From Tenrec ecaudatus (lineage: Eukaryota > Chordata > Mammalia > Afrosoricida > Tenrecidae), in NCBI RefSeq assembly GCF_050624435.1, contig NC_134542.1:113381677-113445676 (forward strand): a DNA stretch of 64,000 nt, in the 5' to 3' direction. The notes beneath the pieces were generated by a model. The model saw only the letters and a list, made by a program, of their open reading frames with translations, did not search any database and was not told the origin of the DNA. Shown here piece by piece: positions 20,575 through 31,742 of the stretch. Each line of letters begins with the position of its first letter. Positions within the stretch are counted from its first letter, which is position 1. The translations under genes were made by a program, and so were the position numbers.

Positions 20575-22410
20575 AAAAGCCAAGCAGAAGCAATTTAGAA
20601 TGGTATCTCGGGGAATAGTAAACCAGCATTCCTGGAGGGATTGCAGGGATTATTGCCACCATAACAGACTCGAAGCATTCAGGAACGGTGATTCCAACCA
20701 CATTCTCCTGTGACTCACCTATTTGGCCTATACAAAAAATCAGATGGGTCTTGGTGAATGATAGCAAGTTATCATTAACTTAACCTGATATTAATCCAAT
20801 TGCAGTTACTGTTCCAGATTAATGCATTCCTTGCTTAATACTCGTACACAGCGATTGATCTCGCCAATGCCTTTTCGTTCAATTCCAGTTTTGAAGGACC
20901 ACCAGAAGCAGCTTGTCTTCAGCTGGCCAAGGAAACAGCACATTTTTACAACTGTCTCTTAGGGTTAGGTCAGCTTGCCAGGACTATGCCATAATCTACT
21001 CTGCTGGAACCTTGATCACCATTCCTTTTATAAAATGTCACACTGCTCCATGATATTGATGACAGTATGCTGATTGGACCTAGTAAAGAAGAAGTATCAA
21101 TGACTTTAGATTTGTTGGTAAAACATCTTCATGCTAGAGGTTAAGAAATTAACCCAAAGCAAATTCAGGCTTCAAAAAAAATTTTTTTTTTTAAGGGAAT
21201 TCAGGCTTCTTCCACTTCTGTGAAATTTCAGGGATGGGGGGGCATGGTGTGCAGCGTATTGACATATCCCTACTAAAGTAAAAGAGAAGTTATTACTTCT
21301 GGCTTCTGCCATAACTAAAAAGGAGGCACCGCACCGGTGGGCCTTTTTGGATTTTGGAGGCAACACTCTCCTCATGTGCGTGTGCTACTCCTGTCACCAA
21401 TGAGGGGTGTCCAGAACAAGAGGAGGCTCTGCAACAGGTTCAGACTGCCATGCAAGCAGCCTTACCATTGGGCCCTATGATCCAGCTGACCCAGTAATGC
21501 TGAGGTGTCAGTGTCAGATAGAGGTGCTATTTGGAGTGAGGCAGTGAGGCCATACACATGGAATTTCTTGGTCTTACCATGTTCCCAATCACTCTGGAGC
21601 AGCTGCCTTGATAGGAAGATGGAATTATGTCTAAAGACATAATTATGGTGCCAGCTTGGTGGCAACACCTCACAAGGTTGGGAACTGTTCTCCTGGAGGC
21701 TATATATGCTCTAAACTAGTGTCCAGCATATGGTGCTATTTCTCCAATAGCCAGGCTTCATGAACCCAGGAAACAAGGGGTTGAAATGGGAGTACCACCA
21801 CCTACGCACCACATTTTTGCTTCCTGTTCCTGAAATCCTTGCTCTTGGGGTCTGGAGGTCTTAGCTCCAAAGGGGGCATACGTCTACCTGGAGACACAAT
21901 GGTTCTATTGAGCTGGAAATTAAGATTGCCTCATGCCTCTGGAACAAGAGACAAAGAATGATATCACTATACTCACTCAGTGGTGTGATTGATCCAGATT
22001 ACCAAGGAGAAGTTGGATTCATATTGCAAAATGGTGGTAAAGAATATTTCTGGAATCTAGAAGATTCCAGACATCATCTCTTAGTATGACCCTGCCCTGT
22101 GATTAAATTAATGGTAAATTATAGCACCCCAATTCTGAATTGACTATTAATAGCCAAGACTCTTCAGGAATGGAGGTTTGGGTTATCCCATCAGGCAAGC
22201 AACCATGACTAACCAAGGTACTCAAGTACTAACCAAGGGTAAAGGAGATATAGAATAGACCGTGGAAGAAGGTAGTTCTAATTACCTGCTGTGGCCATGT
22301 GAACAGTTGCATAAAAATGGGGCTAGTGCATTTTTGGTTGTAAGCATATTAGTTACATCATGTTAACTGGAAATATGATTATGTATGATTAAAGAATTCT
22401 CTACAGGTGT
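20575..22410 (+). pseudogene. Endogenous retrovirus L (ERVL) pol remnant: RT and dUTPase parts
   Basis: An old ERVL-type provirus fragment in the same orientation as its 3' LTR. The reverse-transcriptase part spans about 20580-21400. The catalytic box survives only as an I-D-D-S-M-L-I-G string near 21055. The start of RNase H follows to about 21550. Most of RNase H and integrase is missing. The end of integrase is recognisable around 21680-21790. A dUTPase domain, diagnostic of ERVL and placed after integrase in this group, lies at about 21880-22310. Frameshifts and stops are frequent. It is non-functional. Confidence 0.75.
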
Positions 22411-22432
22411 CAAGTTGACAAGGGGTAGTCTA

Positions 22433-23449
22433 TGATGGTTAGGGATATGTCAACTAGATACTTATGGTTAGGGTAGGGATGGAGTTCAATTTATCAACTG
22501 TGCCACAGCCTGATGACAGACACTTCCTTCGGGGATAGCCTTTTGTATTTGAGAGACGCTGAACACAGTCAAATTCTCTTTGGCTTTTCACCTTGTGTTG
22601 GAACTGTATCTTGCATCTGATTCTTCCTCCTGCTGAACCCGGGAGCCATCAGTGGATTACTGAGGGTGGATTCCTTTAGCTGGCTTTGATTTCATTTACC
22701 TTGGTACTCCAGCCTGTGCCCACCCCCCACCTCCTTTGTTTAGTCATTGTGGCAGTTATATAATTGCCAAATTAAGGATTAAGCATGTAGGGGTGGATTC
22801 TAGTCTGTCAATCAGGTCATAGCCAATGAAGCTTTGGTGTGGGCATAGCCTTCCCCTAAGGATTCTGGGAATTCCAGTATTTCCTCCTTGGAGGTGGCTG
22901 ACTCTCTGCTCACACCCTGGGAGACATAGCAGCTGACAAGACACATGTACCCACCCTGATGCAGCCCTGGGTTCTGGAGAAGCCATGCAGAGACCCCTGC
23001 CAGTGCTGAGATGTTTCCAATGGTACTGGATCCAAGGACTTTCTACCCAGTGGCATGTGATCTACATTCAGCATCACTGAATGTTTTTCATGAGTTTGAA
23101 GAGGACTTTATATATTGGTATCAGGCATTTGGGCTAATATAGGACTTATGGACTTGATCTGGACTGGGTTGGGATGTTTTCTTAATGTTCAATTGCTCTT
23201 GTATATAAATATCTTTCTTATACACATATGTGTGTCCATGGATTTGTCTCTCTAGTCTACCCAGACTAACACAGTCGTTTTCTTTTGGTTCATCAGCTTC
23301 CTGAAGTCAGGAAGAAGCCTGGCTTGTACCAGACTAGGTTCCCCTCTTCGAGAAAGGTGTAAGCCAATTACTGATATAAATCTCTTTCTCTAAACAAACA
23401 CATGCAAGTGTCACTGTTTTTGCTTCTCGGGAGAACCCAACCTAACCCA
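22433..23449 (+). mobile_element. ERVL 3' LTR, interrupted by another LTR
   Basis: It starts tgatggttagggatatgtca directly after the pol remnant and a purine-rich tract (aaggggtag). It ends 'gggagaacccaacctaaccca'. The middle is occupied by an inserted LTR at 22748-23273; without it, the LTR is about 485 bp. Sister copy: 11419-11878. Confidence 0.7.
22748..23273 (+). mobile_element. ERVL-type solo LTR (tenrec subfamily), nested
   Basis: It runs from TGTGGCAGTTATATAATTGC to ACCCAGACTAACACA, 526 bp, with 5 bp target duplications gtcat (22743-22747) and gtcgt (23274-23278). It shares with the copies at 44799 and 56305 the phrases 'gtaggggtggattctagtct', 'ctgtcaatcaggtcatagcc', 'tatttcctccttgg' and 'gaggactttat'. 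'tgtatataaatatctttctt' near the 3' end could be part of the old promoter or polyadenylation region. Confidence 0.85.
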
Positions 23450-23744
23450 GCTATCTTAAAGAAATGTAATAAAAGGGGAGACGGCAACTAAAACTTCTAG
23501 GGTGGCAAAATTTTATGAGAACAAATCAATTCAAATACATGCAGAAATAAAACAAAAGTCATATACTATTAAGTAATTGATTAAAGAAAGTGTCCATTGG
23601 CCTGCATGTCTAATGAAGGAAATATCATCTAGCATGTGACATGGCCAAGTGTATACAATATTTATCCTGTCATTAAAGATGACTGAGGTTAAGCAATGAT
23701 ACATTCAGATGACATGTACTGGAAAGAATAATACTACCCCTAGG

Positions 23745-23935
23745 TGTTGTGTGATACAAATGGTTAGCGACCTCCCCTGCTAACCAAAAGGTTTGAGTTT
23801 TAAATGTACCTAGAGGCATATTTGACGGAAGGTCTTGTGAACTGCTTCTCAAAAATGACTTGTTGAAATCCAGTTGAGCACAGTCCTGCTCTGACATGCA
23901 TGGCATGCCATAAGTGTGAATTGATTCAATGGGTG
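23745..23935 (+). mobile_element. AfroSINE, diverged
   Basis: Head: 'caaatggttagcgacctccc', 'tgctaaccaaaaggtttgag'. Tail: 'gaattgattcaatgggtg'. The middle is poorly conserved. Confidence 0.55.
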
Positions 23936-24950
23936 CTCATACGGATCTCCCCAAAGACGTCCATGTATGAATCCCTGAGGGCTGTGAAAGTGATTTAGCA
24001 CATGCAATTAAGAGTATGACTCAATATGGAGAGATTAATTTAGAATATCTAGGTGGCCCCAATCTAATCTTAAAGTCAGAATAACATTTGCCACTGAGCT
24101 CAAGAGATTTGGTGGAAGAAATGGCCAGGGTTACTCCATAGAAGAAAACGATTGTAGTTGCTATGACTGGCTTTTGGAGATGGAGCCTGGGAGCCATAAC
24201 ACCAAGAGTGAGAGTGGATGCTGGAAGCTGGGAACAACTCCCAGCTCACCGTTATCCATGAGATGGTGGACCCCAGTCCTACAAATGTAAAGAGTGGAAT
24301 CCTGTCACTAAATTGAGTGAGCTTCGAAGTAGATTCTTCCTAGAAACTCCATAAAGGGATGCCGCTTGTGAATGCTTTAATTTCTGTCTCGTTCACCTAA
24401 CACAAAGAAACCAGTTGAGTTCTGTTATATGGAACTGTAAGAAGATACATTTGTGATACTTTAAACCACTCCACTTGTGATAATTCAGTAAGGAAGCAGT
24501 ACAAGTGAATACAGATAGGCGTGCGATGTAAATATTAATGTTCAGAATCTCAACAATGAAGGATGAAAATAATGGTGCAGCATACAAATGAGGCACAAGA
24601 ATGAAGGGAGATAAAACCATTACCATTCTATTGTGAAACCTAAGGGGCCAAAGGTCACTTGAAGATAGAGACGTTTGTAGACATGTCAACAGTTAAATAT
24701 GGAATAATATCTAAAGCAATATAAATATGAAAGCTGGGAGAAGATAAGAAGGCAAATGTGCAGATGTGCATGAGAAAATGGTGTGCAGGCAAGGTTTGTC
24801 CTCCTCTGGCTTCAATAGGGAGAAGAATCCAAACCCACACCAACGCAGGCCTGATTCCCACAAGGAAGGAGTCAGACATGGCTCCATCCTCCTTTTAGCC
24901 TATCCTGTCACCAACCTTTCCTCCCGGTGCATTCTATTTCTCTGCTGGGT
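23936..24950. other. Unassigned intergenic sequence
   Basis: No exon or nameable repeat was found. Part of 23960-24350 ('atggagcctgggagccataa', 'gctgggaacaactcccagct') may be an old LTR or DNA-element fragment, but I cannot place it. Confidence 0.4.
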
Positions 24951-24954
24951 TCAG

Positions 24955-25490
24955 TAGTCCATTGCAATGACTACATACATCTCATAGGAAATGCTCACAA
25001 TTATGGGATTTTATTAGGAAAGTTAACAGGTTACCACAAATCAGGTCAGAAAACATTAAGGATACAGACGTTGGTCCACATCAGCACATCTTCTCATACA
25101 GCCTGGTCCTCTCTGTTCCTCAGCCGCTCAGACACATGGTCTCTTGTCTCTGCCTAGTTCCTTAGGGAAGGAAGCTTGCAGCTATACCTTATTATCTTGA
25201 TTCTGCTTCACTGTCTCAATGGGGTTCCACTGCTCCGTGTCATGGTTTCATCCTGGCCCAGCCTCTGGTGCCTCTGATGTCTCCACCACATCAGGGAAAG
25301 ATCGCACGCATGCTTAGTGGTGACTCCTCTCCCTTGATGATTGTGGGATTCTCCTTTTTCCTGCTCCAAGCTGGCTTTCTTATACCCAGAAGAATGCCCA
25401 AATGGACCAATCCTCAAGCTGTCTTCCACACCTTATTTTCAATGGTCTCACCCAAACATTTGCTGTGAGTTACAAAGACATGATGGGAAA
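24955..25490. repeat. Unclassified LTR-like segment
   Basis: 'tccattgcaatgactacata' near the left edge recurs as 'tccattgcaatgtctacaca' at 27171. 'gggattttattagg' would be a reverse poly(A)-signal region. The body is moderately GC-rich with no coding potential. It may be an ERV LTR in minus orientation, but the evidence is thin. Confidence 0.3.
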
Positions 25491-25499
25491 ACCATGCAG

Positions 25500-25715
25500 C
25501 TGTTAGGTGCCACTAAGTCCGTTCTGCTACACAGAGACCCCATGTACAACAGAACGGAATAGTGGTTGGTCCTGTGCATCCTCACAATTGTTCCTTGTTT
25601 GAGCCTGTAGTTGTAACTGCTTTGCCAATCCATTCTGCCAAGGGTCTTGCCCTTTCCATTGTCCAGGGACTGTTTTTCTCCAGATAGCATGTCTGGAAGA
25701 GCCACCAGTAAGTAA
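25500..25715 (-). mobile_element. RTE/BovB 3' tail
   Basis: 'gctgttaggtgccactaagt', 'catgtacaacagaacggaat', 'tgtgcatcctcacaattgtt', 'ctttgccaatccattctgcc' and 'aagggtcttgccc' are the reverse complement of the RTE 3' end. The plus-strand equivalent is seen at 59915-60135. It is severely 5'-truncated. Confidence 0.75.
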
Positions 25716-26220
25716 TTTCACTGGTTGCAAAGTAAAATTACTTAGTATGGCTATTTTATCCATCATCTCTGGACCTCCCATCAAATGCCTATAGGAGCGT
25801 GGCAATAAGACATGGAGTTCTCTCACCCCTGGTTTGTTCAGTGTTGCCATTTCCCTGGACATAAGGGGCAGGAGGAAGCAGGAGGAACGAATTCCAGGAT
25901 CTTTAAGAAAGAACAGCTACATGCAAATTGAGTTCAAGATCCCTTCAACAGTCTCTGTCAGACCCTTACAACCGATAGTGGAGCACCAAGACCATGAGAC
26001 AGAGGCGTGCACTGCCCCGCCCCTGAAAAGAGCAGAACTGAGTATGTTCTGGCAGAAGGCTAGGTTGAAGATGAGGTGTACTTTGGGCATTTTCAATGCT
26101 AAAGGAGCTTGCTAAAACTAGTTGGAGCAGGACAGAAGCTAAGGGGTCATGTTGTTGAGAGACAAAAGACCAGAAAAAGATGTGACTTCCAGCATGATAA
26201 AAAGGAAGCTTTGTGGACAA
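25716..26220. other. Unassigned sequence
   Basis: No recognised repeat or exon. The 93-codon and 111-codon chance frames here show no domain or splice logic. Confidence 0.4.
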
Positions 26221-26234
26221 AAGAACTGTATTTT

Positions 26235-26815
26235 ATATATACTTTTATTGGGGGCTCTTAAATCTCACAACAATCCATACATTCCTCCAAGCACATTTAC
26301 ACATATGCCACCATCATCATTTTCAAAGCATTCTCTTCCTACATGAGCCCCTGATATCTGCTCCCCATTTCTTCCCCCTCTTTCCCCCACTCTCCCTCCT
26401 AAACACTTGATAAGTCATAGATTATTTTTTCCATATCTTACATCGTCCTCCATTGCCCCTCGCACATTTTTCCGTTATTCATCCCCCAGGGAGGGGATTC
26501 TAGTTTGATCCTTGTGATCAATTCCCCCTTTCTCCCCCTACCCTCCTCTAATCCTCCTGGTGTCTCTACTCTCCTTTTTGGCCCTGAGGGGTTCATCTAT
26601 CATGGATTCCTTGTTTTGTGGGCTCTTATCTGTAGTGGTGTGCATGGTCTGGTCTAATCTGATTTGTAAGGTCGATCTGAGGTCATGATAGTGGGGGGAA
26701 GAAATCACCAAAGAACCAGAGGAAAGTTGTGTGTTTCATTGGTGCTATACTGCACCCTGACTGGCTCATCTCTTCCCTGTAGCCCCTCTGTGAGGGGATG
26801 TCCAATTGTCTACAA
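26235..26815 (-). mobile_element. L1 3' end, 5'-truncated insertion
   Basis: Target duplication aactgtatttt at 26224-26234 and 26816-26826. The body starts 'acttttattgggggctctta' and includes 'gtgatcaattccccctttct', 'gtgggggg' and 'aactgcaccctga'-type words seen in the other copies. It stops in the 'gtgaggggatgtccaattgt' region, about 580 bp from the 3' end. The tail is short and T-poor (tatatatac), unlike a clean poly(A). Confidence 0.75.
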
Positions 26816-27139
26816 AACTGTATTTTTGATGTTCATAATTTTGGCGTCTAATATGTTAACTGCCCCCAACATACCAGCCTGCTTGTGGTTTTGTTAGTGA
26901 GTTCTATGAGGCCACTGAAGTGAATGATCAAACCTAGCAAAGAAGCAGACTTCTGTGGGAAGGACAGTGGGTCAGTAAATATAGCAAAGATATTTGGAGT
27001 TTGAAGACCTGTATGACCTCTGCTTCAAAGGAGTCAGACTTCAGCTGGTGTTAAGTTGGATACTCATTCCTCCTTGTGTAGCCAGAGGGTGGACATGACC
27101 TCTACATCATGTCTTCAATATATGAATGTGTTGTTACTA

Positions 27140-28320
27140 GTCTTTTCTACTTTATCTCTAGATTCTCATGTCCATTGCAATGTCTACACAGAACTCATCG
27201 GTTGATGAAGGAAGTGAACAGGTTGTAAGGCAAGTGAGAATTGCTCAGGATAGAGTTATTCATCAGGACATGTCACAAAGTTCTTTCTAGGCTGCCAATA
27301 CATTCCCAAAGAACAGACCACTCAGCTGTAAGCCTATACACGAAGGCATTCAGCTCAATTGCTGTGGGTCAGCAAATTCAGCTCCCTGAATTAAATGCCC
27401 AGAGGCACCTGAGGTAGTTAGTTTATTGTGCCAACTTGTGGGGTTAATTGAAGGGCACAGAGATAATTGGCTCAGTGAGCTTCACCTTTCAAATTATCAG
27501 GTCTCTTGCTTTGTGATGGTCAGACCAGGGTGCAGCTGTCTCAGTCAGTTCCTGTTTAAGCTCGCAAGGCTCACTTCCTACAAGACGTGCCTGAGGAGAA
27601 GCCACATGGACCTACCCCGATGCAGCCCTGGGTGCTGGAGCACCCGTGTGGAGACCCCTGCAAGCACTGAGATGTTTTTACATGTTCACTTGGCTTTCCT
27701 CCTGCAGTCGGTGTCATTGCATCTGTTTTGTGAGATGGAGGAGGACTTTGTGGATTGTTGTTGGACATATGGGTTAATGTTGGACTTGTGGGCTTGGGCA
27801 GCACTGGATTGGGATGTTTTCTTGACGTGCACTTAACCTTTATATAAACCTCTCTCTTATACATGAGTTCCTATGGATTTGTTTCTCTAAAGTACCCAGA
27901 CTAATAGAGCACCCACTCCAGTAAACCTCAGCCCAAAGACACTCAGCAACATTTTCCATAGGTCAGCAAGCCTAGATCCCCCCAACTAAGTGTCCAGAGG
28001 CACACTGCTCCACAAGCCAGTCTCCTGGGCAGAAGCACCCAGGTTTACTTGCTCTCTGAGTTGTGAAGTCCACCACTCTGGTGTCTGGTTCTGTTGCTAT
28101 GCCATTGAGGTCACTGCTGTCTGCGATAGCCAGGCGGTTCACTGTACAGGGATCTTGGCTCTAAGAACAACCTCCACTCCCGACTCTTGCTGGGAATGAG
28201 CTCTTTCCTCCTGCTTCTCAGAAGGCTCATGTTATATGCAGTGGGATGGTATTCCAGGAAATACTGTTCACACACTCTGGTGAATCGTATCAGTTATTCC
28301 CCCTACCTTCTTAAGAGATC
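27140..28320. repeat. Unclassified repeat-like region split by an LTR
   Basis: Phrases recur within the region on both sides of the solo LTR: 'gggtcagcaaattcagctcc' (27366) and 'aggtcagcaagcctagatcc' (27961), 'aaatgcccagaggcacc' and 'aagtgtccagaggcacac'. They suggest an internally repetitive or duplicated older element, possibly an ERV LTR. No protein motif is seen. Confidence 0.35.
27410..27908 (+). mobile_element. ERVL-type solo LTR, diverged subfamily
   Basis: It runs from TGAGGTAGTTAGTTTATTGT to ACCCAGACTAATAGA. Perfect 5 bp target duplication gcacc (27405-27409 and 27909-27913). It shares 'gatgcagccctggg', 'gcactgagatgttt' and 'tggattgggatgttttctt' with 22748-23273, but the 5' third differs. 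A 136-codon chance frame inside it is not a gene. Confidence 0.8.
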
Positions 28321-28471
28321 CTTGTAGGAAAAACTCATTTGATGAGAGTGAAACATCTGAATAAAAAGAGTCCCATTATATGAGCTACATTTTCATCTTT
28401 TATATTTTAAAAAGTGAATAGCTCAATGTGATCAGATACAAGCATAGTTGCCATCATTAAGAACGTATGCG

Positions 28472-28655
28472 CAGAGCCCTGGTGTTGTAGTGGGTTATGC
28501 ATTGGGTTAATTTAAAAACCACCAGCCACCCCCCAGCGGTAAGAGGAGGCTTTCTATTCTCATAAAGAGCAACAGTCTCAGAAATGCACAGGGGCCATTC
28601 ATCCTTGTCCTAAGTGTCTACATGGGTCAGAATTGGCTCAATGGTAGGGGCTTTG
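28472..28655 (+). mobile_element. AfroSINE
   Basis: Complete order: 'gagccctggtgttgtagtgg', 'ttaaaaaccaccagccacc', 'ggctttctattctcataaag', 'acagtctcagaaatgcacag', 'tgggtcagaattggctcaat'. 28656-29230 downstream holds nothing I can name. Confidence 0.8.
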
Positions 28656-29231
28656 AAGTTTGGGATACATGTGCACGCACCCCTATGGAAGATTGATAGA
28701 ATCACTTCAGAATACTCAGATCATGTGAACAACTGCTGCATCTCACATGACGTCCAAAAGTTAAGCAATTACTACCTTATAAATAAAACTGTGATTCTTT
28801 CCGACACTTCACCGAATCACCTGTCTTATGTGTAAGACAGATATAACTGCCAGATGCCCCACTCTTCAAAGCAAAGTGTTCATGTACTGAGTTTGGTTGT
28901 GGAAGAATCAGAAAGGTCACGCTTAGCTGTCCTTCCGATGTTGAAGATTTGATGGCACTTACAACCTAGAAAGCTCAGTGAGCACCTTTGGGAACCCACA
29001 GCAACTCCAGAACCAATAGAACAGGTATCAGAATTTTGGAACTGGACTGATGGCCAACTGAGCACTGAGTCATTCGAGGATGAATGGGTGGGAAAGCCTA
29101 TGTGATCCTGCCAGCCATGTGAAGGGGGCTGGCGAAAACACGCAGCAGGAATGGGACGTGCTGGTCTTTCTCACCTATTCTGTAATCCCAGAGTTGCCAG
29201 TGGGCAAGCAGGTGGCAAAGTCTTATTTTTC

Positions 29232-29895
29232 TTTGCTTGTTTGTTTGAGATGAACTTGTTGGTTACTAAAGACAACAAGTCCATTTCAATTTTATTTTCC
29301 TTTTTTTAAAAAAGTAATTCAAACCACTATTTAGGCTTTAGGGATAAGGAATGTAGAGGGATATTTTGCATTGAAAGAAATGTAATATGGATTAGTCAGC
29401 CCAAGAAATTGAAATTAACAATAATGTCCTGTTAAACTCCCCATTTCTTTTGTCCACCCCTCATCCCAATCTTCTCCCTGGTCTCTTCCCTGCACTCAGC
29501 CTCCGCATGGTCATCAAAGTCTTGCCTATATTGGTGTACAAAATACATTTCTTCTTGTTTTTCTTTTTAACAACGACGATATTAAATATTTATCTTATAC
29601 AATTGGCTGAATTTGCTAAGCATAATATTCTCCAGTGCTATCCATGACTTGCAGGGTTCAAGAGCATTATCGTTGTTAAATTCCACAGTATGAATTACCA
29701 GGGCTTGTTTAGCCACTCCTCTATCATTGGGGTTTTTGGTTAGTTCCATGTTTTGGCTGTTGTGGAAATTGCAGCAATAACCATGGGTGTACTTAAGTCT
29801 ATTTATATTATATTCTTAGTTTGGGGTTGTACCCAGTAGACAGATTGCTGGGTCATATGATACTTATATTTTCACTTGCTTAAGGAAGTGGTGGC
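29232..29895 (-). mobile_element. L1 ORF2 end and 3' UTR, antisense
   Basis: 'gctaagcataatattctcca', 'attgctgggtcatatgatac' and 'aattgcagcaataaccatgg' are antisense ORF2 C-terminal words. The left part (29232-29320, 'tgtttgagatgaacttgttg', 'gtccatttcaattttatt') is shared with 63790-63870, suggesting a common 3' UTR type different from the long tenrec type. Confidence 0.65.
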
Positions 29896-31230
29896 AGAAT
29901 CTTATGACAGTGATCAGCTTATATGGAAATATTAATTCTTTATTTGAATGTAAACCACCAACCATGCAGCACTGTGACAGCCCAGAGCCAGGTGAAGCAA
30001 TGATACCATCTTGGTGACCACTAACCAGTCAAAAGAATGGATAGAAGACACATTTACACCACATACAGCATCCACATTCATTTTAAAGGGCACATGGCTC
30101 TCTAGTTTTTGGGTTTTTTTACAGGGTGTGATAACAGGTTACTTTATAGCATCAAGCAATATACTGCCCTGGCATATCACTCTTTAATTTATGTGTGAAC
30201 ATCTTTCTTCAAATATCCACCACATATTCTTTGCTCCCTAGCCACAAGGGAACAATGTGTTTTAATTAAAATGTCCACTATACAAATATCTGCTCATCTG
30301 AGTTTTCTGCATGAAAGGGATTGAAATTTGTTCCACCAAAGAAGCAAAAGCAATACATTCAGAAGCTGGATACAGGTATATGAGCATTTCAGAGGCTCAA
30401 GTGTTATCACTGGTCTGACTAGACAAAGGTGGGAGGTACATTTCAGAGAGCTGCCAGGAAGGAAAATCAATTCTGTACTTGAATTTAATTCGAATGAATC
30501 CAGCACCATGCATCCGGACTCCGCAGTTCCTGACTAGGAATCCTGAAAGTGGTTTGCAATTACACTTACTAGACTTGCTTGGAGAGAGGCATAATTTTGC
30601 CCTGGGGGGAGGGGCATGTCCTTAGAGATTTGTGCAAATAGTTTGTGTGCGCTGAAGTCACCAAGTTGACTTGCCAGTTTTCAAATTCATTGATAATTTA
30701 AACATTTTTTTAAGTTGTAATTATACATTTGCACATTATCTTGGGCAGTTGTGCTAAGTGAATTGGTAGCGCCATTTAAGGGCTAGTGTCCGATAAATTG
30801 AGGGTTGTGGAGAACACACCCAATATTAAGTCATGCATGTATTTAATATTTCTGTCAATTGCTGGAAAACTGACTTTTAAGGGGGAATCTGAGAAGTTAG
30901 GAAATTCAAATTTACCATCGTTGCTTATAAAGTTACTTTACTTGTTTTTCTGGATCATAGATTGAGGAGGAATGTCAGTGAGCTATCAGCATATTTGAAA
31001 GAACCAACGGAAATGTGAAACTGGCAAATTTAAAATCTTAGACTCTTAACATCTTATTCTTACTTCAAAGAGAAAAAGCAATAACGCATATTTTTAGCAT
31101 ACAAAAGAAATTAAAGGACATTATTTCTTCAATCCTCTGCTTATTTGTTTTTTTCTAGTTCAAAATAAAACATTCTTCTTCCTTTTAATACATGAAATAT
31201 GATCAAGGATTCATAGGAAAAATGTATAAT
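29896..31230. other. Unassigned intergenic sequence
   Basis: No recognised exon or repeat. 30300-30540 has two overlapping chance frames on opposite strands, neither with a family I recognise. Confidence 0.4.
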
Positions 31231-31234
31231 TATA

Positions 31235-31330
31235 GGTCTACCTGGCTGCCATCACATTGATTCTGATCCATAATGGCCTTGTCGAGATTGTAGATCTATT
31301 ATTGAGCACCTGGTGGGTTGGTACTGGTAA
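31235..31330 (-). mobile_element. AfroSINE fragment
   Basis: 'ctggctgccatcacattgat', 'tctgatccataatggcc': antisense tail part only. It abuts a plus-strand SINE. Confidence 0.45.
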
Positions 31331-31336
31331 GTTTGT

Positions 31337-31545
31337 CATTACCAGAGCCCAGTGGTGTACTGTTTACTAGTTGGACGGCGAACCTCAAGGTCAGTGGTTT
31401 GAAACCACCATCAACTCTGAGGGACTAAGACTGAGATTTCTATTCCAGTAAACAGTTACAGTTTCAGAAACCCACAGGGGGTCGCTATGATTCAGCATTC
31501 ACTAGCTGGCAGTGAGTGTGGTTTTTTTGGTTTAAAGCCTCTCCC
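31337..31545 (+). mobile_element. AfroSINE, full length
   Basis: 'accagagcccagtggtgtac', 'gtcagtggtttgaaaccacc', 'gagatttctattccagtaaa', 'ttacagtttcagaaacccac', 'gggggtcgctatgattcagc', and the tail 'ggcagtgagtgtggtttttt'. The most complete copy in the window. Confidence 0.85.
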
Positions 31546-31589
31546 ACAATGCCACTGGGTTTCCTTAGAATTAGAGGTGAATTCCCCGC

Positions 31590-31742
31590 CTTTGATTTGA
31601 TTTTAACTCATAGCCACCTTCTTCAGGGTTTCTGAGGCTACACGTCTTTACTGGAGCAGATAGTCTTAACTTTATTCTATGGAGCGTCTGGCTAATTTGA
31701 AGCACAGACCTTGTCAACAGTACAGCACCACTAGGGTTCCAT
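31590..31742 (-). mobile_element. AfroSINE
   Basis: 'ttttaactcatagccacctt', 'cttcagggtttctgaggcta', 'ttactggagcagatagtctt', 'gcaccactagggttcc' in antisense order. With the two preceding copies it makes a minus/plus/minus cluster within 510 bp. Confidence 0.7.

Noticed and set aside
27426-27836. 136-codon frame
   Set aside because: It falls inside a solo LTR with a perfect 5 bp duplication, and the related LTRs do not share it.
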